NCBI GenBank assembly: GCA_964600165.1
Contig: CAZRIP010000081.1
Span: 1-18,080, forward strand
Direction of reading: 5' to 3'
DNA length: 18,080 nucleotides
DNA from: CAZRIP01 sp964600165
GTDB lineage: Bacteria; Elusimicrobiota; Elusimicrobia; UBA1565; UBA9628
This document shows positions 7,122 to 14,285 of this stretch, in pieces (the first letter of the stretch is position 1; each line of letters begins with the position of its first letter). The notes under the pieces were generated by a model. It was not told where the DNA came from and did not search any database. It saw only the letters and a program-made list of their open reading frames with translations. The translations under genes were made by a program, and so were the position numbers.

Positions 7122-8389
7122 AGACCCAGCAGGCCGGCCTCGACGTCGAGGCCCTGCGCAAGCAGTTCCCCGCTCTTTCGCAGACCTTGCGCGGCAAGCG
7201 CCTGGTCTATCTCGACAACGCCTGCACGGCCTTGAAGTCCGAGGCCGTCGAGAGCCGCGTGAGGCAGTTCTATCGCTTCCTGGGCGCCTGCGGCGGCAAG
7301 CGCTCGACGCATCTTCTGTCGCAAGAGGTCGAGGCCGAGGTCAAGGAGGCGCGCCAAACCGCCGCCGAGTTCCTCGGCGCGGAATCAGCCAACGAGATCG
7401 TCTTCACGTCGGGCACGACGGAAGCCGCGAATCTCGTCGCGCGCGCCTTTCCCTATGAAGCGGACCGGCGCGAGGTGATCATCACGGACCTCGAGCACAA
7501 CGCCGTGTTCCTGCCGTTTTACGAGGCGGCCCAGCGCGGCGAGATCGAGCTCAAGATCTGCCGGACCAAGGACGCGCGCGTCGATCCGGCCGCGATGGCG
7601 CGCCTCGTCTCCGAAAAGACGGCGCTCGTCGCCGTCACGCACGCCTCGAACGTCGCGGGCGGCGTCCAGCCCGTGGCCGAGATCTGCCGCCTCGCCCACG
7701 CGCGCGGCGCGCGCGTGTTCGTCGACGACGCGCAGTACGTCTCGTCGCACCGCGAGAACGTCCACGCCACGCAGGCGGATTTCTGCGCGTTCTCGTCGCA
7801 CAAAGTCGCGGGCCCCTTCGGCCTCGGCGTGCTGTTCGGCAAGGAGCAGGAGCTCAACCGCCTGCGCCATTACAAGGTCGGCGGCGGCTCGGTCAAGTCG
7901 ATCTCGTGGAAAGGCGAGGGCCTGCCCGAGGTGCGCTATCTCGACGCGCCGATGCGCTTCGAGGCCGGCGTGGCCAACTTCGGCGCGTTCGGCGGCTTGA
8001 CGGCCGCGCTGCGCTGGCTGCGCGCGATCCCGGTAGCGGCGCTGCGCGCCCATATTTCGTCTTTAGTCGAGCGCGCCTGCGAGGGCATCGCGAAGGTCCC
8101 GACCATCAAGCTCGTGGGCCGGCCGGAAGACCTCGCGCAAGGCTCGCTCGTGTCGTTCTACTCGACGCATCCCGATTTCTCGACGACGGACTTCAACCTC
8201 TATCTCAACCACGAGCTCGAAGACCGGTTCGTCGCCGTGCGGGCGGGAGAGCACTGCGCGCATCTGCTGCATCAGAGCCTCGGCATACCCGCGACCGTGC
8301 GGGCCTCGTTTTTCGCGTACAATACGCTCGAGGAAGTCGATCTTCTCGTCGACGCGCTCAAGAGCTACGTCAAGGAGGCGTGCGAATGA
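7118..8389 (+). CDS. SufS/CsdA-like cysteine desulfurase (class V aminotransferase)
   Basis: 423 residues from a GTG that overlaps the previous stop (GTGA). It is a full-length type II cysteine desulfurase: YLDNACTALK near 31-40, FTSGTTEAANLVA at 96-108, TDLEHN at 123-128 (H127), FVDDAQYVSSH with D203 and Q206, and the PLP lysine in FSSHKVAGPFGLGVLF (K229). The persulfide cysteine is C380 in RAGEHCAHLL, followed by ATVRASFFAYNTLEEVD. Known family members release sulfur from L-cysteine as persulfide for Fe-S clusters or other thio-compounds. No suf or isc partner is present. Embedded among radical SAM genes, it may feed Fe-S assembly on these enzymes or deliver sulfur to the product. A class V enzyme acting on another amino acid is the main alternative. 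Confidence 0.88.
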   Translation: MKTQQAGLDVEALRKQFPALSQTLRGKRLVYLDNACTALKSEAVESRVRQFYRFLGACGGKRSTHLLSQEVEAEVKEARQTAAEFLGAESANEIVFTSGTTEAANLVARAFPYEADRREVIITDLEHNAVFLPFYEAAQRGEIELKICRTKDARVDPAAMARLVSEKTALVAVTHASNVAGGVQPVAEICRLAHARGARVFVDDAQYVSSHRENVHATQADFCAFSSHKVAGPFGLGVLFGKEQELNRLRHYKVGGGSVKSISWKGEGLPEVRYLDAPMRFEAGVANFGAFGGLTAALRWLRAIPVAALRAHISSLVERACEGIAKVPTIKLVGRPEDLAQGSLVSFYSTHPDFSTTDFNLYLNHELEDRFVAVRAGEHCAHLLHQSLGIPATVRASFFAYNTLEEVDLLVDALKSYVKEACE

Positions 8390-8398
8390 CCGTCCACA

Positions 8399-8418
8399 TA
8401 CTGTGGCCGGCCACAGTA
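8399..8418. repeat. perfect 20-bp palindrome in intra-operon gap
   Basis: TACTGTGGCC is followed immediately by its exact reverse complement. In RNA it would form a hairpin with almost no loop; in DNA it is a symmetric site for a dimeric protein. It lies in the 82-nt gap between the desulfurase gene and the next radical SAM gene. Confidence 0.85.
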
Positions 8419-8430
8419 CGTCGCCGCTTC

Positions 8431-8454
8431 GTCATCCGCCACGTGGCGGATGAC
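8431..8454. repeat. perfect 24-bp palindrome in intra-operon gap
   Basis: The half-site GTCATCCGCCAC is followed by its exact reverse complement, 12 nt after the first palindrome. The GGCGGATGA arm recalls REP/BIME-type elements. It ends 6 nt before the AGGAGG Shine-Dalgarno of the radical SAM gene at 8472, so a stem here could stabilise the downstream mRNA or influence its translation. Confidence 0.85.
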
Positions 8455-8471
8455 CGATCCAGGAGGCTCGC

Positions 8472-9767
8472 GTGACTTCCGCGTCGAGAATAGAGGCGGA
8501 GCTGCCGAAGCTCGAGAAGATACCGGAGAAGGTCGACCGCGACGCCTTCGACGAGCCGAAGTGCTTCGACATCCTGCTCAACTACAACTGCAACGCGAAG
8601 TGCCATTTCTGCTCGCAAGACTTCGACTGGAGAAAAGAGCCCAACGATCTGCCTTTCGAAAAAGCCGTCGAGCACATGTACATGGCGTACAAGAACGGCT
8701 ATCGCCGCCTGGGCTTTACCGGCGGCGAGCCGACGATCCGCCGCGAGCTGCCGAAGCTCATCGCGCTCGCGAGGAAGATCGGCTACGGCTACGTGCGCAT
8801 CCAGACGAACGGAGTTCGCATCGCCGATTTTGATTACGTGAAGACGCTCGCCGACGCGGGGCTGACCTTCGTGAAGTACTCGATCCACGGCCACACCGCC
8901 GAGCTGCACGACAAGCTCGTCGGCGTGCCGGGCGCCTTCGACAAGTGCTTGAAGTCGATCGAGAACCTCAAGAAGCTGCGCGTCGGCATCGGCGTCAACA
9001 TCGTCTTGAACGAGTGGAACTACCGGCACTTGGTCGAGTTCTACGAGCTGTTCCTGCTCAAGCTTCAGCTTTCGAACTTCGTGATCATCGCCCCGCTCTA
9101 CGAGGGCAACATGCAGCTGAACGATCTCGAAGGGGCCAAGATCGGCGCGAAGATCACGGACATGGCGCCCTACATCAAGAAGGCCTACGAGGTCTTCACG
9201 AAGATCAATTATCCGAAGCCGCCGCTGCTGCTTCACTTCACGCCGTGCATCCTGCCCGGCTACGAGCAGCAGATGCTGGGCTGGTCGGCGTTCAACACGA
9301 TGGTCGTCAGCCCCACGGGCGTCAAGCGCGACCTCGACATGACGGCCAGCGCGCACACGATCAAGACCGACGAGTGCAAGAAGTGCCTCTACAACGACCG
9401 CTGCATCGGCTTCGACTCCTCGTACGCGCGCGTCTACGGCACCTCCGAGATCAAGGCGCTGACGCAGATCCCGGAGCGCTACGACGCCGGCATGAGGCAG
9501 GAGAACGGCGTGGGCCGCTTCCACGACGGGCAGGCCGTGCTCACCGACAACGAGCAGTGCGTGCTCGAGGTCTTGAAGATCGAGAACCACGTCACCACGA
9601 AGAAGTTCCTCGAGATCGCCGAGGGCATCGCCCTTTGCAAGGACTGCAAGGACGAGAACGCGGTGATCAACGCCGCCGAGACGCTGATTAAGATGGGCCT
9701 CGTCGAGCGGCAGTTCAAGAAGGGGAAATACATCTGGTCGTTGAAGAAGGTCGAGGCGCCCGCATGA
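8472..9767 (+). CDS. radical SAM/SPASM-like protein with C-terminal winged-helix-like domain
   Basis: 431 residues from a GTG with a consensus AGGAGG (8461-8466) five bases upstream. An N-terminal charged extension of about 30 residues precedes the radical SAM motif CNAKCHFC (C40, C44, C47). GGEP lies at 84-87 and YSIHGHTAELHDKLVG at 136-151 is typical of the barrel. The auxiliary cysteine set is C302, C305, C311 in ECKKCLYNDRC, followed by YARVYG. Residues about 355-427 form an extra module: VLTDNEQCVLEVLKIE, TTKKFLEIAEG, AAETLIKMGLVERQFK and KGKYIWSLKK. This reads like a winged helix and may bind a peptide or nucleic acid. It is translationally coupled (ATGA) to the next radical SAM gene. 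Substrate unknown. Confidence 0.88.
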   Translation: MTSASRIEAELPKLEKIPEKVDRDAFDEPKCFDILLNYNCNAKCHFCSQDFDWRKEPNDLPFEKAVEHMYMAYKNGYRRLGFTGGEPTIRRELPKLIALARKIGYGYVRIQTNGVRIADFDYVKTLADAGLTFVKYSIHGHTAELHDKLVGVPGAFDKCLKSIENLKKLRVGIGVNIVLNEWNYRHLVEFYELFLLKLQLSNFVIIAPLYEGNMQLNDLEGAKIGAKITDMAPYIKKAYEVFTKINYPKPPLLLHFTPCILPGYEQQMLGWSAFNTMVVSPTGVKRDLDMTASAHTIKTDECKKCLYNDRCIGFDSSYARVYGTSEIKALTQIPERYDAGMRQENGVGRFHDGQAVLTDNEQCVLEVLKIENHVTTKKFLEIAEGIALCKDCKDENAVINAAETLIKMGLVERQFKKGKYIWSLKKVEAPA

Positions 9768-10699
9768 GCGGCGGCAAGATCCAGAAGCTGGTGCTGTTCA
9801 CGGGCTTTTCCTGCAACAGCCACTGCCATTTTTGCATCGACTTGAACAAGCGCGACCTGCCGGACAAATCGACGCAGCAGATCGTCAAGGAGATGGTCGA
9901 GGCGCGCGCCAAGGGCGTGCATTACCTGGAGCTCATCGGCGGCGAGACGACGATCCGCGGCGATTTCCTGCCGATCCTGCGCGCGGCCAAGAAGCTCGGC
10001 TTCAAGGACATCGTCGTCGTGACCAACGGCCGGATGCTCTCTTACCCCGATTTCGCCAAGCAGACGGTGGAGGCCGGCGTCTCCGATCTCATCTTCTCGA
10101 TCCACGGCCACAACGCCAAGCTGCACGACGAGCTGACCTTCGCCGAAGGCGCATTCGACGAGCTGCTGAAGGGCATCGAGAACGTCCGCAAGCTCGGCTT
10201 CGAGCGCGTCTTCGCCAACTGCACCGTCGTCAAGCAGAACATGAAGCACTTGCCGGACATCGGGCGGCTTTTTACATCGCTCAACATCCATCACGCGGAG
10301 TTCATTTTCGTCGACCCGACGTACGGCGGCGGATATACCAACTTTCACGGCCTCGTCCCGAAGATTTCGGACGCCGCCCCTTACATGAGGGAAACGCTCG
10401 ATATCGGCCGCAAGTGGGGGACGCGCGACTGGTGCGTGCGCTACGTGCCGCTCTGCCACTTCTCCGATTATCTCGACCAAATCTCCGAGATCCGCGAGGT
10501 GGAGCTCTTCCGCACGCGCCATTGGGCGCCCGATTTCACCAACGACGACGTCGGCCCGTCGCGCCAGGTCGCCGGCCGCATGAAGACCAAGGCCTGCGAG
10601 GGCTGCTCGCTCTACGACTCCTGCGAGGGCCTCTGGAAAGAGTATATCCGCCAGTACGGCGACGCGGAGCTCCATCCGGTGGTAAAAGCGGTTGCCTGA
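9764..10699 (+). CDS. radical SAM/SPASM-like protein
   Basis: 311 residues; the ATG overlaps the previous TGA (ATGA). The radical SAM motif is CNSHCHFC (C17, C21, C24), and the SAM-binding motif is GGET at 59-62 in place of GGEP. VVVTNGRMLSYPDF and FSIHGHNAKLHDEL are shared with its neighbours, so the genes are probably old duplicates. The tail has CEGCSLYDSC (C278, C281, C287) followed by YIRQYGDAEL, the same C-terminal arrangement as in the other operon-1 enzymes. It lacks the winged-helix-like module of the preceding protein. Probably a peptide-modifying enzyme acting in the same pathway. It overlaps the next gene by eight bases. Confidence 0.88.
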   Translation: MSGGKIQKLVLFTGFSCNSHCHFCIDLNKRDLPDKSTQQIVKEMVEARAKGVHYLELIGGETTIRGDFLPILRAAKKLGFKDIVVVTNGRMLSYPDFAKQTVEAGVSDLIFSIHGHNAKLHDELTFAEGAFDELLKGIENVRKLGFERVFANCTVVKQNMKHLPDIGRLFTSLNIHHAEFIFVDPTYGGGYTNFHGLVPKISDAAPYMRETLDIGRKWGTRDWCVRYVPLCHFSDYLDQISEIREVELFRTRHWAPDFTNDDVGPSRQVAGRMKTKACEGCSLYDSCEGLWKEYIRQYGDAELHPVVKAVA

Positions 10700-11642
10700 T
10701 TTTCCCGTCTGGCCGCAGTGCAACATCGGCTGCGTGTTCTGCTCGAACCCCGTCGAGGGCTACCGGGAGACGACGCAGAACTACAGCTACGAGACGCTCA
10801 AAAAAAAGCTGCTCGACTACAAGCGCGGCCTGCGCACCTTCGTCAAGTTCGACGAGGTGCGCGACTACTTCAACCTGACCGGCGGCGAGCCGACGATCCA
10901 TCCGCAGTTCCTGGAGCTGCTCGCGCTGATCCGCACGGAGTTCCCGAATAATCTCATCCGGCTGCTCTCGAACGGGCGCATGTTCTGCTACCCGGACTTC
11001 GCGCGACGCGTCTGCGGCATCGGCGGGCTGCCCTTCGAGATCGCCGTGCCGATGTTCGGGTACGATCCGTCGACGCACGAGGCGATCTCGCGCGCGCCTC
11101 ATTCCTTCGAGCAGACGACGGCGGGTCTGCGGAACCTCGAGAAGTTTCGCAAGCCGGGACAGCTCGTCGAGATCCGGATCATCATGACCCGCGTCCAGGA
11201 GCGTTTCCTCGACGGGCTGCTCGATTTTCTGCTCGCCGAGTTCGGCTGGGTCGACCGCGTCGTCTTTCTTTTCGAGGAGCTGGAAGGCTTCGCCGAGCAG
11301 TACAAGGGACGCCTCGTCTTCACTCAAAGCGAATGCGCGGCCGCCATCGACCGCAACTTCGACAAGCTCCAGAAGTTCAAGGACGCGCGGATGTATCACT
11401 TCTCGCTTTGCGCCGTGCCGACGCGGCTGTGGCCGCACGTCTGGAACACGCTGGCCGACTTCAAGGTGACCTATCTCGAGGGCTGCCGGACGAAGTGCGT
11501 CTACCGGGACCGCTGCGTGGGCGTCCATCGCAGCTACGTCAAGCACGCCGGCGCGCCGGACATCGCGCCGATCACCGCCGAGCGCGACGTCGAGCTCTCG
11601 GACAACCGCTACCATCCCTTCCTCGCCGTCGAGCGCGTTTAG
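10692..11642 (+). CDS. hxsC: HxsC-like radical SAM maturase
   Basis: 316 residues from a TTG at 10692 that overlaps the previous stop by eight bases; no later start would retain the N-terminal cluster motif. The motif is CNIGCVFC (C10, C14, C17), with GGEP at 64-67. The C-terminal block MYHFSLCAVPTRLWPHVWNT, then LADFKVTYLEGC, and CRTKCVYRDRC (C265, C269, C275) parallels the end of HxsC proteins as I remember them: a Leu-Cys near an L-W-P segment, then a D-W/F-K-x-x-YL-x-x-C run into a cysteine cluster. HxsC is one of two radical SAM maturases of the His-Xaa-Ser system. The protein is a little shorter than typical HxsC (my recollection is about 350-380). Context strongly supports the call: HxsD-like genes follow directly. 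Confidence 0.68.
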   Translation: MPDFPVWPQCNIGCVFCSNPVEGYRETTQNYSYETLKKKLLDYKRGLRTFVKFDEVRDYFNLTGGEPTIHPQFLELLALIRTEFPNNLIRLLSNGRMFCYPDFARRVCGIGGLPFEIAVPMFGYDPSTHEAISRAPHSFEQTTAGLRNLEKFRKPGQLVEIRIIMTRVQERFLDGLLDFLLAEFGWVDRVVFLFEELEGFAEQYKGRLVFTQSECAAAIDRNFDKLQKFKDARMYHFSLCAVPTRLWPHVWNTLADFKVTYLEGCRTKCVYRDRCVGVHRSYVKHAGAPDIAPITAERDVELSDNRYHPFLAVERV

Positions 11643-11656
11643 TCAAGCGACCTCGA

Positions 11657-12130
11657 ATGCCTAAAGCGAATCCGTCGAAGTTCTCGTCGAAGAAATCGGA
11701 CGGCGCCGTCGTGGTGACGGCCAATGGCTCCGTCGACGAAATGGCATTCGCTTGCGCCGCGCAAGCGATGATCGGTCGCGCGCACGTCGCGCTCGGCAAG
11801 AACTCTGTTTGGCTTCTGCCGAAGTTATCCATCAACTTGGCCCGGACCAAGTCGGTGGATAACTTCGCGAAGGAATTCGAAGGTCATTATCACGAGCAAG
11901 CCGCGCTCTGGCGGGACCTGCGCGCGCGCAAGAAGGATCGCGAGGCGCGGCTCGAAAGCCTGCTCGCGCTCGCCGCGCCGGCCGCGCCCTCGGCCGAGGC
12001 GGACTTCGGAGAGCTTTCGCCGGAGCGCAAGGCCGAGATCGCCGCGCTGCTGGCCGAGCCGCCGATCGACGATAAATTCGGCATCGCGCGCACGTGGCAG
12101 GAGACGCGCACCCGGAGGAGAGCCCTTTAG
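11657..12130 (+). CDS. divergent HxsD-like protein 1
   Basis: 157 residues, beginning 14 nt after the HxsC-like gene. The arrangement matches the HxsD proteins further down: a strand (GAVVVTANG), a helix ending in an Arg-Ala turn (CAAQAMIGRAHVALG), a strand (WLLPKLSINL), then a long helix (NFAKEFEGHYHEQAALWRDL). The LLNDYxLRE-type core of HxsD is badly eroded (EFEGHYHEQAALW). The C-terminal tail LSPERKAEIAALLAEP and FGIARTWQE matches the tail of the HxsD at 13728 (LSDAQRLEIEKLIAE, IKASWEEK), which ties the two together. HxsD is a small protein always found with the Hxs maturases, of unknown mechanism. I infer an accessory role, perhaps paired with the dead HxsB. Confidence 0.68.
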   Translation: MPKANPSKFSSKKSDGAVVVTANGSVDEMAFACAAQAMIGRAHVALGKNSVWLLPKLSINLARTKSVDNFAKEFEGHYHEQAALWRDLRARKKDREARLESLLALAAPAAPSAEADFGELSPERKAEIAALLAEPPIDDKFGIARTWQETRTRRRAL

Positions 12131-12138
12131 GGCAAGAG

Positions 12139-12543
12139 ATGATCAGCGTCACGGCGAAGGCGGCGACGGCGACGCTGCCTAAGGCCGCCTACCCGCGCGA
12201 AAGCGTCGAGGCCGGCGCGCTCGTCGTCGGCGCGCGCGCGCGCGTCTATCTGGAGGAGAAAGGCGCCTCGTGGCGGCTCAAGCTCGAGCCGGCGCGGCGC
12301 TGTTCGCTCGAGCAAGTCCGGGCGCTGCTCGGCGCGCTGCTCGACGAGGCCTTGAGCCACGCCGTGCGCCAGAAGGTGGTCGCTTTCAACCGCGCGCTCG
12401 CGGCCCCGATCCTCGCGCGGGCGCTCGAGTCCGGCTTTCCGAACATGCCGCACGATCCGCTCGAGCAGTTGGAGCCGCAAGTCCGCGCCGACCGGGAAAA
12501 AGACGTCGCCGACTTGCGCGAGGACGCGAAGCGGTGGCTTTGA
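12139..12543 (+). CDS. divergent HxsD-like protein 2
   Basis: 134 residues from the ATG at 12139; the frame is open further upstream but that part overlaps the preceding gene. It follows the HxsD plan: ATLPKAAYPRESVEAGALVV, GARARVYLEEKGASWRLKLE, then a helix LLGALLDEALSHAVRQKVVA and FNRALAAPILARALESG. This aligns by eye with the HxsD at 15811 (NWYSLEALQIAAHVFDSRAQ, LAGEFLNELLNQEYRFIV, FNQKIASLIVTQTLF). The family LLN-type motif appears as LLDEALSHAVR. A charged helical tail ends in KRWL. It overlaps the pseudo-HxsB gene by 10 bases, so the two are probably made together, as with the two intact hxsD-hxsB pairs downstream. Confidence 0.72.
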   Translation: MISVTAKAATATLPKAAYPRESVEAGALVVGARARVYLEEKGASWRLKLEPARRCSLEQVRALLGALLDEALSHAVRQKVVAFNRALAAPILARALESGFPNMPHDPLEQLEPQVRADREKDVADLREDAKRWL

Positions 12544-13598
12544 CCCTGCGCCGCCGTCTGGGCTCCTCGACGCTGCTCGCCGACGAGCACGGCCGCTGGG
12601 CTTTCGAGCCCGCCGCCCTGCCCGAGGACGAGCCCGATCCCCGGGAGCTCGCCGCCCGGTCGCTCGCGTCGTGGGCCGGACCGGCGAGGCATCTCCTGCT
12701 TTTAGAAGAGCGCGGCGTCGCGATGCCGCTCGAGCGCGCCAAGGCCGCCGTGGATTTCGCGTTCAGGACGCCGAGCTCCGGCGTGGCCTTCGAGCTCGAG
12801 CCCGGACGAGGCGAAGGCGCGGCTTGGGCCGCGGCGGCCTTCGCGATGGGCTACGCCGAGCGCAAGGCCGAGTGGTCCCGGCGGGCGGCCGCGTTCACCG
12901 TGCGCCTGCGCGCGGCCCCGACCGCGGCGCAAGCGGAGCTGTTGGAGCGCCACCGCGCGGAGGCACGCTGGCTCGCCGACGCGGTCGGCGCGCCGCTGAT
13001 CCCGATCTCCGCGCAGCGGGTCCTGCTTTCCGTCGGCCCGGAGGCGCGCGACGCCGCCGGTTGGGTCCGCGCGATCGCCGCGTGCGGCGCGTCGTCGGCG
13101 CTTCTCGAGCCCGCCGACGGCGTCGACGCCTCGTTCTTCGCGCGCTTCTACGGCGAGGCGCTCGACGCGTTCTTGGGCCAGGAATCCCTCGTCGAGGAGC
13201 GCGCCGTCGCGTTCCTCTCGCGCCGCCGCGCCCAGCTGCCGGGCTACGACGTGCTCAACGAGCTCGCCTACGCGCCGGACGGTTCCGTGCGCTCGAGCGA
13301 GCGCGGGTTGCGGCTCGGAGACACGCTGGGCGACCTTTACCACGAGCTCAAGGACTCGAGCATCGTCAAGGCCTGCGTCGCGGCCGCCCTGCCGGACAAC
13401 CAGCCGTCTTGCCAAGCCTGCGTCTATCGCAGCCATTGCTCCGTGCCTCCGTCGCGGCATTGGGAGACCCAAGGCACGCTCTGGGGCCGCGTCCCCGACA
13501 GCCTCTGGTGCGCTCTGCACATGGCCGTGCTCGACGCCGTCTTCTCCCGGCTGGCCGATGAGCGCTCGGCGTTCGCGCTGCGCCGCTGGCAGGCCTGA
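12534..13598 (+). CDS. HxsB paralogue lacking the radical SAM [4Fe-4S] motif (pseudo-maturase)
   Basis: 354 residues from GTG 12534 (TTG 12540 is an alternative). The C-terminus is clearly HxsB: C281, then CQACVYRSHC (C293, C296, C302), QGTLWGRVPDSLWC (C326) and HMAVLDAVFSRL. This matches the intact HxsB at 16286 (CAQCAYNPFC, QGSLWGRMPDNVWC, LMGVFDVIFARL). At the point where the intact enzymes read VVVTLRC and the CxxxCxxC loop, this one goes from ARHLLLLEE straight to MPLERAKAAVDFAF. The loop is deleted and GGEPLLNW has become PGRGEGAAW. It cannot bind the SAM-cleaving cluster. The frame is intact over the whole length, and the retained C-terminal cysteines argue for function, perhaps substrate presentation or a heteromer with an active HxsB. 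It is about 130-155 residues shorter than the intact paralogues. Confidence 0.82.
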   Translation: MALTLRRRLGSSTLLADEHGRWAFEPAALPEDEPDPRELAARSLASWAGPARHLLLLEERGVAMPLERAKAAVDFAFRTPSSGVAFELEPGRGEGAAWAAAAFAMGYAERKAEWSRRAAAFTVRLRAAPTAAQAELLERHRAEARWLADAVGAPLIPISAQRVLLSVGPEARDAAGWVRAIAACGASSALLEPADGVDASFFARFYGEALDAFLGQESLVEERAVAFLSRRRAQLPGYDVLNELAYAPDGSVRSSERGLRLGDTLGDLYHELKDSSIVKACVAAALPDNQPSCQACVYRSHCSVPPSRHWETQGTLWGRVPDSLWCALHMAVLDAVFSRLADERSAFALRRWQA

Positions 13599-13669
13599 GA
13601 GCTCATCCGAACCCCCCAAGCGCCGTATTTCGCGCAATAACGGGAATAATTAGAGGAAATGACGGCCCG

Positions 13670-13698
13670 TTGACAACCGGGAATCAAGGTGTTACACT
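13670..13698 (+). promoter_or_regulatory. sigma70-type promoter of the hxsDBDBA operon
   Basis: TTGACA (13670-13675), a 17-nt spacer and TACACT (13693-13698) lie in the 129-nt gap between the pseudo-hxsB gene and hxsD. The gap upstream is AT-rich (ATAACGGGAATAATTAGAGG), possibly an UP element. An imperfect palindrome CCCGTTGACAACCGGG (13666-13681) covers the -35 and could be an operator. The rest of the gap shows no terminator. Confidence 0.75.
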
Positions 13699-13727
13699 TC
13701 TGAAAACCCTTATCCGGGCGAAGAAAA

Positions 13728-14285
13728 ATGGCAAAAACCAGGGCCGTCGCCGACAAGAAATCACCGCGCGCCGCCGCGCCCAAGATCGCCGTCAAAGGGT
13801 CGACGGCGACGATCACGGTGCCGGTCGGAGCGGACGGGATCGAGCCGATCCTCGGCGCGGCCTATCTCCTGACCGACCGCGCCTATGCCGTCTTGGGCGG
13901 CGGCAAAAAAGCCCTCTCGGTCAGCCTCACGCCTAAGGCGAAGGGCACGCCCGCCGCGCTCGCGCGCGAGTTCGTCGACGAGTGGGCGACGCAAAAAGTC
14001 CGCTGGCGCCTGGCGCGCGCCAATCAGCCGATCCGCGAGCACGTGGCGGAGCAGGCGGTGCTGCTCGCCAACGGCCAGCTCGAGCCGCCGCCGCCGGCGC
14101 AGGCCGAAGAACCGGCGGCCGATCAACTCTCCGACGCGCAGCGCCTCGAGATCGAGAAGCTGATCGCCGAGGTCGAAGACGAGATCAAACAGATGAACGA
14201 GAAAAAGGCCGTCGCCGACCCCAAGAACATCAAGGCCTCCTGGGAAGAGAAGCAGCAGGGCGCCGGCGCGCAGGAGAAGCCTTGA
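13728..14285 (+). CDS. hxsD: His-Xaa-Ser system protein HxsD (copy 1)
   Basis: 185 residues, first gene behind the promoter at 13670. A basic N-terminus is followed by the HxsD core: ATITVPVGADGIEPILGAAY, LLTDRAYAVLG, LSVSLTPK, then the helix AREFVDEWATQKVRWRLARA with NQPIREHVAEQAVLLANG. FVDEWATQKVRWRL stands at the place of the LLNDYxLRE signature of the family, and IRE is conserved. Beyond residue 125 a Pro/Ala linker leads to a charged helical tail (LSDAQRLEIEKLIAEVEDEI, KASWEEKQQ) that makes it longer than the roughly 100-residue family norm I remember. HxsD always travels with the Hxs radical SAM maturases; its biochemical role is unknown. It is coupled to hxsB by a TTGA overlap. Confidence 0.8.
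   Translation: MAKTRAVADKKSPRAAAPKIAVKGSTATITVPVGADGIEPILGAAYLLTDRAYAVLGGGKKALSVSLTPKAKGTPAALAREFVDEWATQKVRWRLARANQPIREHVAEQAVLLANGQLEPPPPAQAEEPAADQLSDAQRLEIEKLIAEVEDEIKQMNEKKAVADPKNIKASWEEKQQGAGAQEKP

Noticed and set aside
8386..8475. A 29-codon reading frame (ATG 8386 to TGA 8475) as a tiny RiPP precursor between the desulfurase and a radical SAM gene
   Set aside because: It is formed by the two perfect palindromes, has no leader/core texture, Cys or Gly-rich core, and its overlaps with both neighbours may be chance. It was left out, though peptidomics could overturn this.
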